Below, piece by piece: positions 23,362-35,500 of a stretch of 64,000 bases of DNA. The stretch is taken from positions 5,691,596-5,755,595 of the forward strand of contig JAEUWY010000001.1 in assembly GCA_022059125.1 (NCBI GenBank). Direction: 5' to 3'. How positions within the stretch are numbered: the stretch's first letter is position 1; every line of letters starts with the position of its first letter. The notes beneath the pieces were generated by a model. The model made no database searches. It was given only the letters and a program-made list of their open reading frames with translations, and was not told where the DNA came from. The position numbers were made by a program, and so were the translations under genes. Source of the DNA: Corynespora cassiicola (lineage: Eukaryota; Ascomycota; Dothideomycetes; Pleosporales; Corynesporascaceae).

Positions 23362-23788
23362 GGTGCGGGATTGGTGTGGTGTTGACAGCGGCGGGCTCGG
23401 GATGGGCCTGAGGGTGAAGGAGATCAGCGGTCGGGGGTCCGTCAGTCGGTCAGGGGCTGGTGGGGCATGCAGGGCAGGTGCAGCCGGCAAGTGTGGCTGT
23501 GCAGCAGCAGCAACAACACCAACAGCACCACATCGCCAGTCTCTCACCGCTCCCTCGCCTCTCCCTCTGCCGCGTCGACGCCGGAAAGCTCCTCGTGTAC
23601 CACTGGCAATCTGCACGGCAAGAGCACTTCACGAAGCAAGACGCCAGGAACTCATGCAACATTCCCTCGGCATCCAAAAATAGGTACGGGAACTACTGGT
23701 ATCGATAACAACCCCAACGCGCCCACGCCATCATCTAATTCATCAAGACCCCTCCTGCATTCATGGTCTTATAGCAAACGCCCGGAAT
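23362..23788. other. Gap between membrane-protein gene and HR-PKS
   Basis: Contains the upstream region of the membrane-protein gene and the 3' end of the HR-PKS. CAG/CAA trinucleotide runs near 23505-23530. No gene supported. Confidence 0.4.
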
Positions 23789-26700
23789 TCACAGCTCAGA
23801 GGAAACAGACCTGCTCCGCTCCGCAATCTTCCGCGCAAGCTGCGTAATAGGCACCGCCTCCAAAATGTCAAAGATGGCAACCTGAGCACCCATCTCGCGT
23901 CGGATCCAATTGCGCACCTCCATGGCCACCAAAGAGTCAACGCCATACAGATATATGGGGCGACTGGCGTCGATCTCTGCACTAGGCGTTTGCAGGATGT
24001 CGGCCACCTTACCCACTAGCGCGTCCACAATCAGGTCTGCCGCCTGGGCTTTGGAAGTCGCGGCTGCTAGTCGGGATTTGACATCTGCGCCGACTGGAGC
24101 TCCCTGTTTCCCCAACGTGCTCTTGACATCAGAGCCTCCAGCAGAGAGAGGGCTGAACCGAATGTCGTCGGTCAGGTAATCCGGCCTTGAAACGCCAGCA
24201 GCATCGAATGCCTCCGCCGTGCCTAGTCCCACACATATCTGAGCAGGAATACCGGCTCCAGCATGAATCTGCTGTTCTTCTTGTATTACAGCCTTCATGA
24301 GGGCATGGAAGAGTGGCTCACGAATACCAATGACCTCCTCCCAGCGTTTTAAATCTCCGGTAGATCCTTGCTCCGCAATAACGCCCACATCGAGCATAAT
24401 CCCGAGATCTAGGCTCAAGCCTTTGAGCCCCATACTTCGACGATGGTGGGCGATCGCATCTTGGAACGTGGATCCAGCTGCATAATTTGCTTGGCCCTTG
24501 TTGCCAATGATACCGGACATGGACGAAAGATTGATGAAGAAATCGAGTGCATGTCCATGGTCGAAATACTCGTGCAAGTTCCATGTGCCCTGGATCTTGG
24601 GAAGGGTCGCTTCTACCCACTGTGCGTGAGTCATGGTTTCGTAGAGGCTATCGCGGAGCAGCATTGCCATTTGGAACACACCCTTGATGGGTGGAAGCTC
24701 TTTACTACAGCAATTCAATGCTTCTCGCAGTGCGTTTTCGTCTGATATGTCGGCACAATAGGTCTTGACGGTTGCCCCCAGTTGGATCAATTCGTTGACT
24801 ACAGCTTGAGAGTCTGCTGTTGACGCTCCAGAGCGGGATACGAACGCAAGACGCCTGGCACCCAGGCTAACGAGCATCCGAGCAAGACTACGCCCAAGTC
24901 CTCCGAGGCCTCCAGCGAGAAGATATGTGCTATCAGGATTCAGGGTCTGGATTTCATGCGGACGTTGCAAGAGAGGTATCTCTGGATTGCCCTTGAATGT
25001 GATGACCAACTTTCCAAGGTGTTTACCACTCTGCATCATGCGGAAGGCATCCTCAATCTGATTCAGTGGCAAAACTGACAACGGATGTGGTGACGCCAGC
25101 ACTCCCCGGCGGACAAGCGTAAAAGTCTCCCGCATGGCTTCTGCCATGACTTCCGGCGCCTGTTCTACCAAGTCCAGCAGGTTGAAGCAGGCAAAAGTCG
25201 CGCTGCGGGAGAAGGGACGCATGTCTAATCGCGTATTGTCAAGGGCATCCCGGCTGCCAATCTCCACCATGATCCCCAGTGGCGCAAGGCAGTAGAATGA
25301 TTCGCGAAGCAACTCTCCAGCAAGAGAGTTGAGCACGCAGTCTACTCCCCGCCCATTTGTGATGCGCTTTACCGCCATGGCAAAACTTGCGTCGCGGGAG
25401 TAGAAAATGTGTTCGTCTGGGAGTCCATATTGAGACTTGATCAGAATCCGCTTTTCTTCCGAGCTGACTGTGGCATAGATGGTTAGTCCTAAATGTTGCG
25501 CCAGTTGAATGGCTGCCTGTCCAACTCCACCTGCTGCTGCGTGAATCAGAACTGACTGGCCCCGTCGAACTCGTGCGATGTTGACTAGAGCATGGTATGC
25601 AGTTGTTAGTACGACTGGCATAGCAGCTCCAGTCTCGAAAGATAGATTTTCTGGTATGATGGCACACAGATAGTCCTTCGTTCTGACGACGGATGCATGC
25701 GCGCCAATGACATGCGCGCAGACTCGGTCTCCAACTTGAACGTTCCCTACTCTTTCACCCACAGATGAAACTACACCGCAGGCCTCATATCCCAGTTTAG
25801 GCGTGGCAATAATTCCCATGGATATCATCACGTCTCGGAAGCTGCATGGAGAGCCGTTAGCCAATCTGTGTCCAAGAATTTCCAGGTTTTAGGAAGGTGT
25901 GGCAATCGACTCACTTCATGCCTGACGCCTCTACACAAATCTCAACCTCGTCATCTTCTAGTACAGAAGAAAGTCCAGTGTGTCTCTCGAAATGTAGAGT
26001 ATCCAATAGACCGGGTTTTCCGATGGTCAGTCTAACAGGATACCCAATTTCTTTGAGCGGCTGTGTGCGAATCTCATCGCTAGTCAGGGAATTGATTTGT
26101 GAACTCAGAATCTTCTCCTGGTAGATGCGACTAATCTTCAGCAAACCATCCTCTTCCAGCAGGAACTCTGTCTCCTTTGTTGAACTGCATATGATTCGTG
26201 AAGTCATGCGCACACCGGTGCCATCGTCTACGGCCTGTGGGACCATATGGAGTGTCTGAAGCCACTGCTCAACATTTTCGCGTCGAATTGAACGAATTAG
26301 TCCCGTAACGATAGATGAGCTCGGGCCGACAAAGCCCGTGACCCAGATGAGACTGGAAGATGTGAGGCCAATTTTCCGAATCAGTTCGAAGTCGCTCGCT
26401 GAGAAATTCTCTAGGTATGGCCTTTCAAGCTCAAACAAGCTAACGATGCGTTTTCCAGCTGCTTGGTCACTGACTTGCGGTCCCCAATCGAGCACCTGAC
26501 CTTGTGCGCCGTGTGATTCCAATTCTGTGAGCAGCTCCCCGATGAAAGCAGCCACGCGTTCACTGGAACAAGAAGGTCTCAGTATTATCACATCAGCCCT
26601 GTGAGGTGGAATGCCGTTTGTGTACGGCGCCGAGTATACTTCAACAAAACCGTTTGTCTCAGTGACTGAGAACGTGGTACACAGCCCATTCACATCATGG

Positions 26701-29700
26701 GATGTTCCAAGGCTGGCACCACTAACCAGATGACCAGATGGAGCGAGCATCGCTGCCAACTTTGAAAGTAATATATCGAATTTTCGTATGCCTATGCAAC
26801 GCTCAGGAATGACAATGATGTCAAACTTCTCGCTTGAGATGTCATTCTCATCGGGGCCATTCAAAAAGTCAAGACAAAGGACGTTTTTGCTATTGTTGTT
26901 TGACTTGGAGCCAATGAATGCGTATCTGATATGGTTTGGAGTTGAGCATTGCAAAGAATAAGATATACTGTCTTGGATGGAAAACTCCGCGTCTTCAGTT
27001 TCGGGTAAAAGTTCCAATAGCTTATTTGCTGGCTGTTCATGTAGAAGCATGCTGCAGATCTAGTCAAGGTCAGTTGATTTCTTTTGTGTGGTTTGCTCAT
27101 AATTATCAATCAAAACGTACCTTGGCCACTCTTGAGTCAGAGGTAGCCCCCGAAGATTCGACGGCTCTCTGCAACTCCGTTGGTTCTAAGAGATGGAAAG
27201 CATGCTTCCAACTTGGACTAGAGCAAAGACGAGATGCTTTTTCGTCCGTCGGCCCTTCAGGCTGGCTCTCATTGGATATTTCAGTCGTGCACCGGAACCC
27301 ACGCATATTTATGAACGCGACAGACGACAAATCATCAAAAAGGTCGATATCGGCCGAGACCTCGCCAAAGCCTCGCTTCTTCGCCGTTGCGACACCTGTC
27401 ATCCTGCTACCAACCGCGTCGGGAATGTCGGTAGATATCGTGAGTTCTTCGATAAATGTAGGTATAAGTGGCCTATTGGGTGGATTTATTCCGTCGTACG
27501 CGGCACTAAAGGTTGATGAAAACATGGCGTCCAATGTTGTGGGGTGGATTAAGTGGTGGCGCCCGGGCTGGCCTGTACTGAAAGTCTCACCGGGATCACC
27601 TATTTTCATCTCAAATACGGTTTTCCCCAATCCGCGACGTAACTTTTTGATGTTGCGAAAGCTTGGCCCAAATTCTAGGCCCACTTTGCTCAGATCCCGG
27701 TAAAACTCCTCGACTGGCAGCTCTTGCGTGCAAGTAGCAACTGCATCCTCATATCTTGATACCTGATGTTTCATAAACGCCCAAATCTCTCGATCAGCGT
27801 GTTCATCGTTGTTTGTCCTGTAGTCTATCCGAATCAAACCACGGCAATTTTCTCGGACCGGCATGTCAGCGCTTCCTGATGTTGACACTGTGAACTCGAA
27901 CCAACAAGAGTTCGCGCTCGAACCTGATGTTCCTGTAAGATGTGGACGCAGGTGAATGATGGCCTCGGTTGCCCTGTCCTCGTTCATGACTACAGCCGAG
28001 CCAATGGAGACATCCCGCAATTTGAATGCTCTGATTGATTTTCCGGCATCTGCCATCTGCCTCGCCGCCTCGATTGCCATGACGACTAACCCGGCACCTG
28101 GGAACAAGACTACCGAAGTAACTTTGTGGTCACGAACCCACTCTTCCTCCCCCAGGCGCAAGTGGTTGCGCCAAATGCGTTCATTCTCGCTAATCGACGT
28201 GAAAGGTGCGCCGAGTAAGCTTTTCTGAGGGTGCGATCTCATGGCAAATTCTCGATTGATGCGAGATCCTGCATCAAATCTGCGCGAGTGGTTCCACGGA
28301 TATGGAGGTAGGTCTGTCAGTGTCTTTACTGATTCATCACCATTGACTTTCCCCACATCGATTGGGTAGCCCCTCGCATAGAGCCATCCTGCAAGTTCTA
28401 ATAATGTGTCGACAGAATCTGAGCCCCTGATCATTGAAGATTGATACTCCACGCTCTTGATACCTTTGCTATCCAGAATTTCTTTCAGCGGTCCGCCTAG
28501 AGCCGAGTGAGGGCCAATCTCGACTAGGAGATCTATCGCGCTCTTGGAAGGTGTCATAGATTCGCCATCGTTGGATTTCAAAAGCACATCGGCTACAGCG
28601 TCCGAGAAATAGACGGGTTCGATGAGGTTGCGACCCCAATAGAAGGCACCCAACGACTCTGGATGAACCATTCCCCCATCGACGCTTGAGAACATAATTG
28701 GCCCACCTGATACTCTTTCCCGGGGGTTCCCGTGAAGATTAGCCATCAGTTGAGCATAAAAGGGATATATCTCGTGCATATGGTTTGAGTGGTACGCAAC
28801 ATCTACCGATAGACGCCGGGAAAATATATCCTTTTTATCAAGAGCCGCCTGGAGCTGATCCAAGGCATGAACCGAGCCAGAGACTGTGGTATTGATAGGG
28901 GAGTTGACGCAGGCTACGACCAAATCGGAGTCCTCAATGTGACACATAAATTCCTCGACTTCCCGCTGCGAGGCCCCGACGGCCAACATTCCACCTTGCA
29001 CTTGGGGAAAGTCCTCTTTCAACCTTCTAGAAGCAACTCCACGAAAAAACGCGACTGCCACAGCATGTTTCTTTGTGAGTGCCCCAGAACAGTACGCAGC
29101 CGCAATCTCACCGCTGGAATGCCCCACGACCCGCGAGGGTACTACATCGTACGACCTCAGAAGGTCCACCAACGCTATTTGCAGGACTGTGCATAGGGTT
29201 TGGCTCAGTTCAGGCTCATGAACGCGTGAATTGGGTTCGGAGCGGTCAAGCTCCTCGACTACTCTCCATGAGCAGCCTAATGACGCCAGATGAACGTCAC
29301 ATTCGTCGACTGAGGTCTTGAAGACAGGAAAGCTCAAAAGCTCGACCCCCATGCGAGCCCATTGTGCACCTTGGCCAGTGAATACGAAGCCGAGGGATGG
29401 CGTCTTACTGGATCGTATGGCACTAGTGTTCTGCAGGGACGCGAGTTGGGAGCGTAAATGCGGGAGGGTGGATGCGATGCAGTAGTGCTTCCATGTAAGT
29501 CTTGAGCGCTTAGAGCCGAGAGTGTGAGCCAAGTCTGCCATGTATCCCAGAGGCGCGTTGAGTTCCAATGACGCTAGATGAGAGGATAACACGTCGCCGA
29601 CTCGTGTTATGCCTCCCTGGTCATGGCTGCTGAGGATGAAAAGGCGCTTGCGGTGGGGGATTGGGTTTCGCGTCGGCGCGTCGCCTAGCAAACCCATGAT

Positions 29701-31202
29701 AGAATTGTTGCCAGAGAACACTGTTTCGTGTTCCCGGGATCCAGGGGCGCACTCTAAGATAGCGTGGGCATTTGTTCCGCCTACTCCAAAACTACTCACG
29801 GACATTCGCTTCTGCTGAGATCTAGGCCATGGAGTCATCTGGGTCGGCACTTGAAGGTTCCATTTATCAAACGGAATTGCTGGGTTTGGCGTGTTGAAGT
29901 AGAGATTGGGAGGTATGACACCCTTTTCGAGAGCTAGCACGCCTTTGATAAGTGCAGCCATGCTGGCCGCACCTTCGAGATGACCTATCTAACCAATGTT
30001 ATCATTAGGCTCACATGTAAAGTGGATGTCAGGGCAGAAGCTTACATTTGGTTTGACGCTGCCTAATATAAGCTTGCGGTTCACGCTTGCACACTTGCCA
30101 AGTGTCTCATAAATTGCACGACACTCGATTGGATCGCCGACTTTTGTGCCCGTACCCTAGAAAATCAGGTTAAAAACTATTCGAAATCTCCAATTACCAT
30201 GGAAGAGAATACGAACATGAGCCTCGATGTATTGCGTATCCGCCAACCCCAAGCCAGCCGCAGCGTACACGTCGCGAATGAGCCGTGCTTGCGCCTCTGA
30301 ACTGGGCATCGTGATGCCCTGGGTAAACCCATCTGAGTTGACGCCCGACCCGCGAATCACCGCACGGACAGGATCTCCATCTCGCAGCGCATCCTCTAGA
30401 CGTTTCAGGACCACGACTCCACACCCTTCCCCACGCGAGTATCCGTCTCCAGACGCATCAAAGGACTTGCAGTGGCCTTCTTTGGTGCTCATAGTCATGT
30501 TGTTTAGGTAGATGGAAAAGTCTGGGTTGAGCATGAGGTTGACTCCGCCCGCGAGCGCCATGTCCGACTCGCCATTTGTCAAGCTCTTGCAAGCGAGGTG
30601 GAGGGCTACGAGGCTTGAAGAGCACGCAGTTTGAATGGTCATGCTAGGGCCTTTAAGATTGTAAAACCAAGACGTGCGGTTGGCGATCATCTCAGTGATG
30701 ACACCCAGTAGCGAGTATCGCGGGTTAGAGTCCGGGTCCCGGTTGATTGTATCGCGGTAATCGCACGTTGCGGAGCCCATGAAACATCCAGTCTTAGAGC
30801 CAGATGCAGCTTCTATGGAAATCCCGGCATTTTCGAAGGCTTCATAGGCCAGTTCGAGTGTAAAGCGTTGCTGTGGGTCTAGTGCTGTGGCTTCGGCCTG
30901 GCTAATGTTAAAGAAAGCAGCGTCAAAGGCCATTACGTCCTCGGTCAGAAAGTGTGCGCCTCTGTTAGCCAATGTGTGCAGTTTGTCTTTTCCTGCGTGG
31001 TAGAATGCATCTGGATTCCATCTGTTGGGTGGCAGACAGTATGAATCTGCATTGTTATTAGTTTTGCTTAATGTTCACGGCTGCACGCGGACGACGAACC
31101 TCTTTTCGAAACCAAGAGATCCCAAAACTTTTCGGGAGAGGTGGCATCCCCCGGAAAGCGACAAGACAAGCCGATAATAGCAATTGAGTTATTTTCAGTC
31201 AT
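23789..31202 (-). CDS. Highly reducing type I polyketide synthase, KS-AT-DH-(degenerate MT)-ER-KR-ACP
   Basis: Six exons on the minus strand: 31100-31202, 30217-31046, 30046-30156, 27121-29988, 25915-27059, 23789-25865; 2377 aa. All five introns are 49-61 nt and frame-restoring. [20 protein letters not shown] start, active Cys176 in TACSSSL, HGTGT across an exon junction, and SVKPNIGHLEG. AT (from about 550): FTGQGAQW and [11 protein letters not shown] (about 940-1230): [15 protein letters not shown] with His near 969, and LDAMFSS with Asp near 1168; the usual Gly after the His motif is Ser. The region at 1305-1690 is where a C-methyltransferase would lie but shows no SAM-binding Gly motif, only a remnant around [12 protein letters not shown] has [11 protein letters not shown] (about 1797); KR has GGLGGLG (about 2006) and QANYAAG (about 2147); ACP has GVDSL with Ser2330. 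It should build a fully or mostly reduced, unmethylated acyl chain and, lacking its own release domain, pass it to the divergently encoded NR-PKS. Confidence 0.95.
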
Positions 31203-32557
31203 TTCCAGAAGTTGTTAGAGGAGAAACTTGGAGTCCTCGAGCTAACTGCGATGATGGTAGATTGCGCGCCAAAGCAAAGCGATGAGAGTTCACGAGTTCG
31301 ATTAGATGCCTACCTCTAAAGAGAAATAAGCACTGCATACTAGTGAAAACCAATGTCAAAGCTCTTGCATAGTTAGGCGCTATATATCGCCGAAAGGTGG
31401 ATCAAGTCACTATTCATGACGTTGCCTCAAACACATTTTTTTCGGCAACTTTCCAAACCCCTTTGCGCATAGTAGACCATGGGCAACAAAACATTGATAT
31501 TATCACGCCACTATAGGCACGTCTTTTTCCAGAGTTTGCTGCAAATTTGGGCACTCATTTACGTGCTTCACCTCGCAACACAGCATGATCATCTCGTTTC
31601 GATGCTGCCAAGGATTCTGGGCTTTCCTTGGTGTATAACTATCGCCACCTACAAGAAGGATGAGCAGGGGAGATGCCGGGACAATTAATTGCTGTGGTGC
31701 TCGTTTCTGCCAATGCTTCCCCGGTTGGGAGGAGAGGACTGTGTCCTTTCGTACGATCTCAGTACGAGGCACCAGCCCGAGCGCAACACACCGCCTCACA
31801 AAACCGCGCACGTGCCGCGCCCTACTTGTCTCCACAAGCCACCGAGTCCGTCCCGTAAAACGAAAGACCGGTCCGCACCCCTGCACAGACCCTGCAGCAC
31901 GCTACAATTACCAAGCACCCAGAAATCTCGTGGGGAGAACGGGAGCCTGACCAATCTTGGATGGGCCGTGCCATGTGCAGGTACCGCTTGGCTAGAACAA
32001 ATACGTGTCGATAGTTTCCTCAATGGGTTAGATGGAAGGTGGATGAACAGTGAACGTTACATCGTTATCAAGGTTTATGCTGTCTCGGTCGGTGTAATTA
32101 TTGACTGTCGTGGACGCACATCCGGCAGGAGTCTGGATAATCGATAAGGAGTCAAGCCGGTCAGAAGGAGGCGGGAGGCATCGATGGAGAAACAGTAGGT
32201 GAAGGGCGCAACGTTGGTTGCCCGACAAGATGTGATTGCCAGGTTAGCGCGATGAACCAGGGACGGAGACTGACGTTGCCTGGTGTTGGCGTGGTGTTTA
32301 GATAGAAGGCCTATAGTGATATTGAAGCTCGAGGAAGTGGGTCCGATCACTAGCGTCAAATGATCCGAATCGAGCACGGCTGTTTTAGAAACTCTGTTCT
32401 GCTGCGCTGCACTTTCCGCTCACTCTGTGCCTATTCATCATCATAGTCGCTTGCTGCAAGACGTTTTTTTTTTTTTTGACATATTGCCAGTTTGATCGAT
32501 AGATTTCTTTCGCGGCACCCATTGTCACAAATTGATCCATTATACAGATCTTGGACC
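31203..32557. promoter_or_regulatory. Bidirectional promoter region between the two PKS genes
   Basis: 1.35 kb between the HR-PKS start (leftward) and NR-PKS start (rightward). Head-to-head placement suggests co-regulation of two synthases that must act together. A pure T run lies at about 32466-32479, just before the NR-PKS. Open frames inside (31479-32147 and minus-strand shadows) lack motifs. No pathway-specific Zn2Cys6 regulator gene is present here or elsewhere in the locus. Confidence 0.55.
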
Positions 32558-35500
32558 ATGCTCGCGGATATGCCACAGGCGAGTGATTTGCTCCTATTCG
32601 GTGACCAGACGGATGGGTTTTTTGCTGCGATAAAGCAGCTCTTTGACCAGTCATCAAACGATCCACTGCTGTCTAGGTTTCTCCAAGAGGCTGCAGTGGT
32701 GCTCCGCCGCGAGCTGAGCACGCTAGAGCCCAAGATGAGAGAGGCAACTGGTGGCCCATTCGCCAACCTGATGGAGCTTGCCGAAAGATTTCGAAACAAA
32801 GAAGACAGTGTTGGCCTCACACATGCTATCCTAGTGTGTATAGTCAGATCTGCCAAACTACTTCAGTTTGTCACCCCTATACTTTGCCTTTTGAGTAACT
32901 ATCAGATCCTAATGCATATCTTAGATTCGCTGAGGTAGATCCTGGTCTATTGAATGGAAAAAGGGGCCAAACTTATCTGGTGGGGGTTTGTGGCGGTCTG
33001 CTCCCTGCTTCAGCAATGTTAATCGCCAACGACATCTCGTCTCTATACCGATCCAGCCTGGAAATGATTAGAGTAACATGTCGTCTTTCTAACCTCATGA
33101 TAAATCGTTCGTGGGCTGTAGAAGACACATTGGATTCTTGGGGATGGTCCATTATTGGAGTTGGGGCCACAGACCTTCAAAGACATTTGGATTGCTTCCA
33201 CACCATACATGTAAGGAAACGAATCTGTACAGTGTTTATTGCTGGTCAAGGTAATGCTGATGATGCCCATAGAGTGTTTCCTTCCACCGAAGAATCAAGA
33301 TTGGTGTTTCGGACGTAGATGATGGATGGCAAACTGTCATCGGGCCACCATCAGTATTGAAACAGTTTTTCAGCAGTTGTACCGAAGTAAAAACAAGGCC
33401 TAGGCAGAAACTCCGGATCAGTTCCCTAACCCATGCCCTCGAAAGGCTTGACGAAGAGGAAGTAAACTACATTTTGGGAGATTCGGCTCTTCTAAATGCC
33501 AATGTTTTACCGCAATACGTTTTACTGTCGCTCGGAAACACAGCCGAGTACAAATGCACCCTGTGGCGGGACCTCTTATCCCAAGTGGTCCGCGATATCG
33601 GCACCAAACCACTCATGTTACAAAAAGGACTGCAGGCATTGCATGGTCGCCTGGATATCAATCATCATGTGGCATTGAAAGTGATGGCGCCCACTTTCCA
33701 TCTATCGGTCGTGTCAGGCTTCTTGGAACAACACGGAAGAACCGTCAAAGTCGTTCACGAGCCCTCGAGCTGGGTGCAAGAGCGGGACCAAATCGACTAC
33801 ACTGGCAAAGTTGCCATTGTAGGGATGAGTGGACGGTACCCCGGTAGCGATGGGCTCAAAGAGTTCTGGAAGACAATTGTCGATGGCAAGATGATGCACA
33901 GCGAAGTGAGCGATGACAATGCCGATCAAAAGACCCTTTTGACATTGGAGCAGGTACCCCCAGATCGCTTTGATCTAGATGAGCTGTATGACAAAAACAT
34001 GGCCGAACACCTCTCGACCGCCACCAAGTATGGCTGTTTCATCAAGCAGCCTGGACTTTTTGACGTCCGGTTCTTCAATGTGTCTCCGAGGGAAGCCGTT
34101 CAGATGGATCCAGGCCATCGCTTGTTTCTCATGGCCGCGTACGAGGCTGTGGAAATGGCCGGACACAGCCGAGGTCGCTTTGCCGCACCTGAGGATGGTA
34201 GAATAGCCACGTTTTTTGGCCAATCGGGCGACGACTGGCGTGATATTGTTCACTCCTCTGGCGGCGATGCCTTCAGCCTAGGAGGCGTGCAGCGCAGCTT
34301 TGGGCCCGGCCGCGTGAACTTCAGCATGCAATGGAGCGGGCCAGCATACAGTATTGATACAGCGTGCTCTTCGAGCCTTTCGTCTGTCACACTGGCGTGT
34401 TCGTCGCTTCTTGCACGAGAATGCGACATGGCTGTCGCCGGCGGCGCCAACGTGATGGCGAGTCCGTTGACTTACCATCTACTGAGCAAAGCGGGGTTTC
34501 TCTCCACCACCGGCGGATGTAAAACGTACCTTGCCGAAGCGGACGGGTATTGCAGAGGCGAATTTGTAGGAGCGTTTGTGCTCAAACGCCTCGAGGATGC
34601 AGTGGCCGACAAGGACATCATTCTGTCCGTCATTGCAGCATCGGCAAGAAATCATTCAGGGCTGTCCAGCTCCTTGATGCACTCGGACCACCGGGCGCAG
34701 GAGAAAGTCATGGCGGAGGTGTTGCGCAAGGCACGAGTCGATGCGTCCGAAGTGTCATACGTCGAGATGCACGGCACCGGCACCCAAGTAGGAGACTACG
34801 CAGAGATGAAGGCCGTCGCAAACACATTCGGGGATCCCCGGCGTGCAAGCACCCTGAAGGTAGGGGCGGTCAAGGCGGGCATTGGACACGCCGAAGCTGG
34901 CGCGGGTTCGGCGGCGCTACTCAAGACCATTCTTATGATGCAGACGGGCATCATCCCACCCCAGCCCGGCTTCACAGGCTCGCTGAATCCCAAACTGCCA
35001 GATCTGGAGCGGCTGAGCATCGAGATTCCGACAGAGCCGCAGCGACTCGAGTCACGTGAGGGACGCCGCTCCGCCATCATCAACTCATTCGACGCGTCGG
35101 GCGGAAACACATGCATTCTCATCCAGGAACCTCCGCGCCACGACATTCCAGTCCCCAGACGCCCGGATCCGCGCCTCTGCCATGTGGTCACGACTTCGGC
35201 CAAGACGGCCGGCGCCCATGTCACGAACAAGCGTCGGCTTCTCGACTTCTTGCAGGCGAATCCCAGCGTGGCGATAGCCGATGTAGCGTACACGACAACG
35301 GCACGCCGCCTGCACTACCCACTTCGCCGCGCCTATCCCGTCAAGTCCACGGCAGAGCTGATTGACCAGCTCCACTCTGAGGTCTCCAGTTCGAGTTCTC
35401 AGCCTCCAGATGTCGGGACAAAAGTTGCACCAGTCGTCTTCACCTTCACGGGCCAAGGCTCAGCATACAGCGGGATGGGCATCCACCTGTATCAGTCCAG

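Noticed and set aside
31479..32147. Open frames on both strands between the two PKS genes
   Set aside because: They overlap each other, lack motifs and lie where the bidirectional promoter must be.
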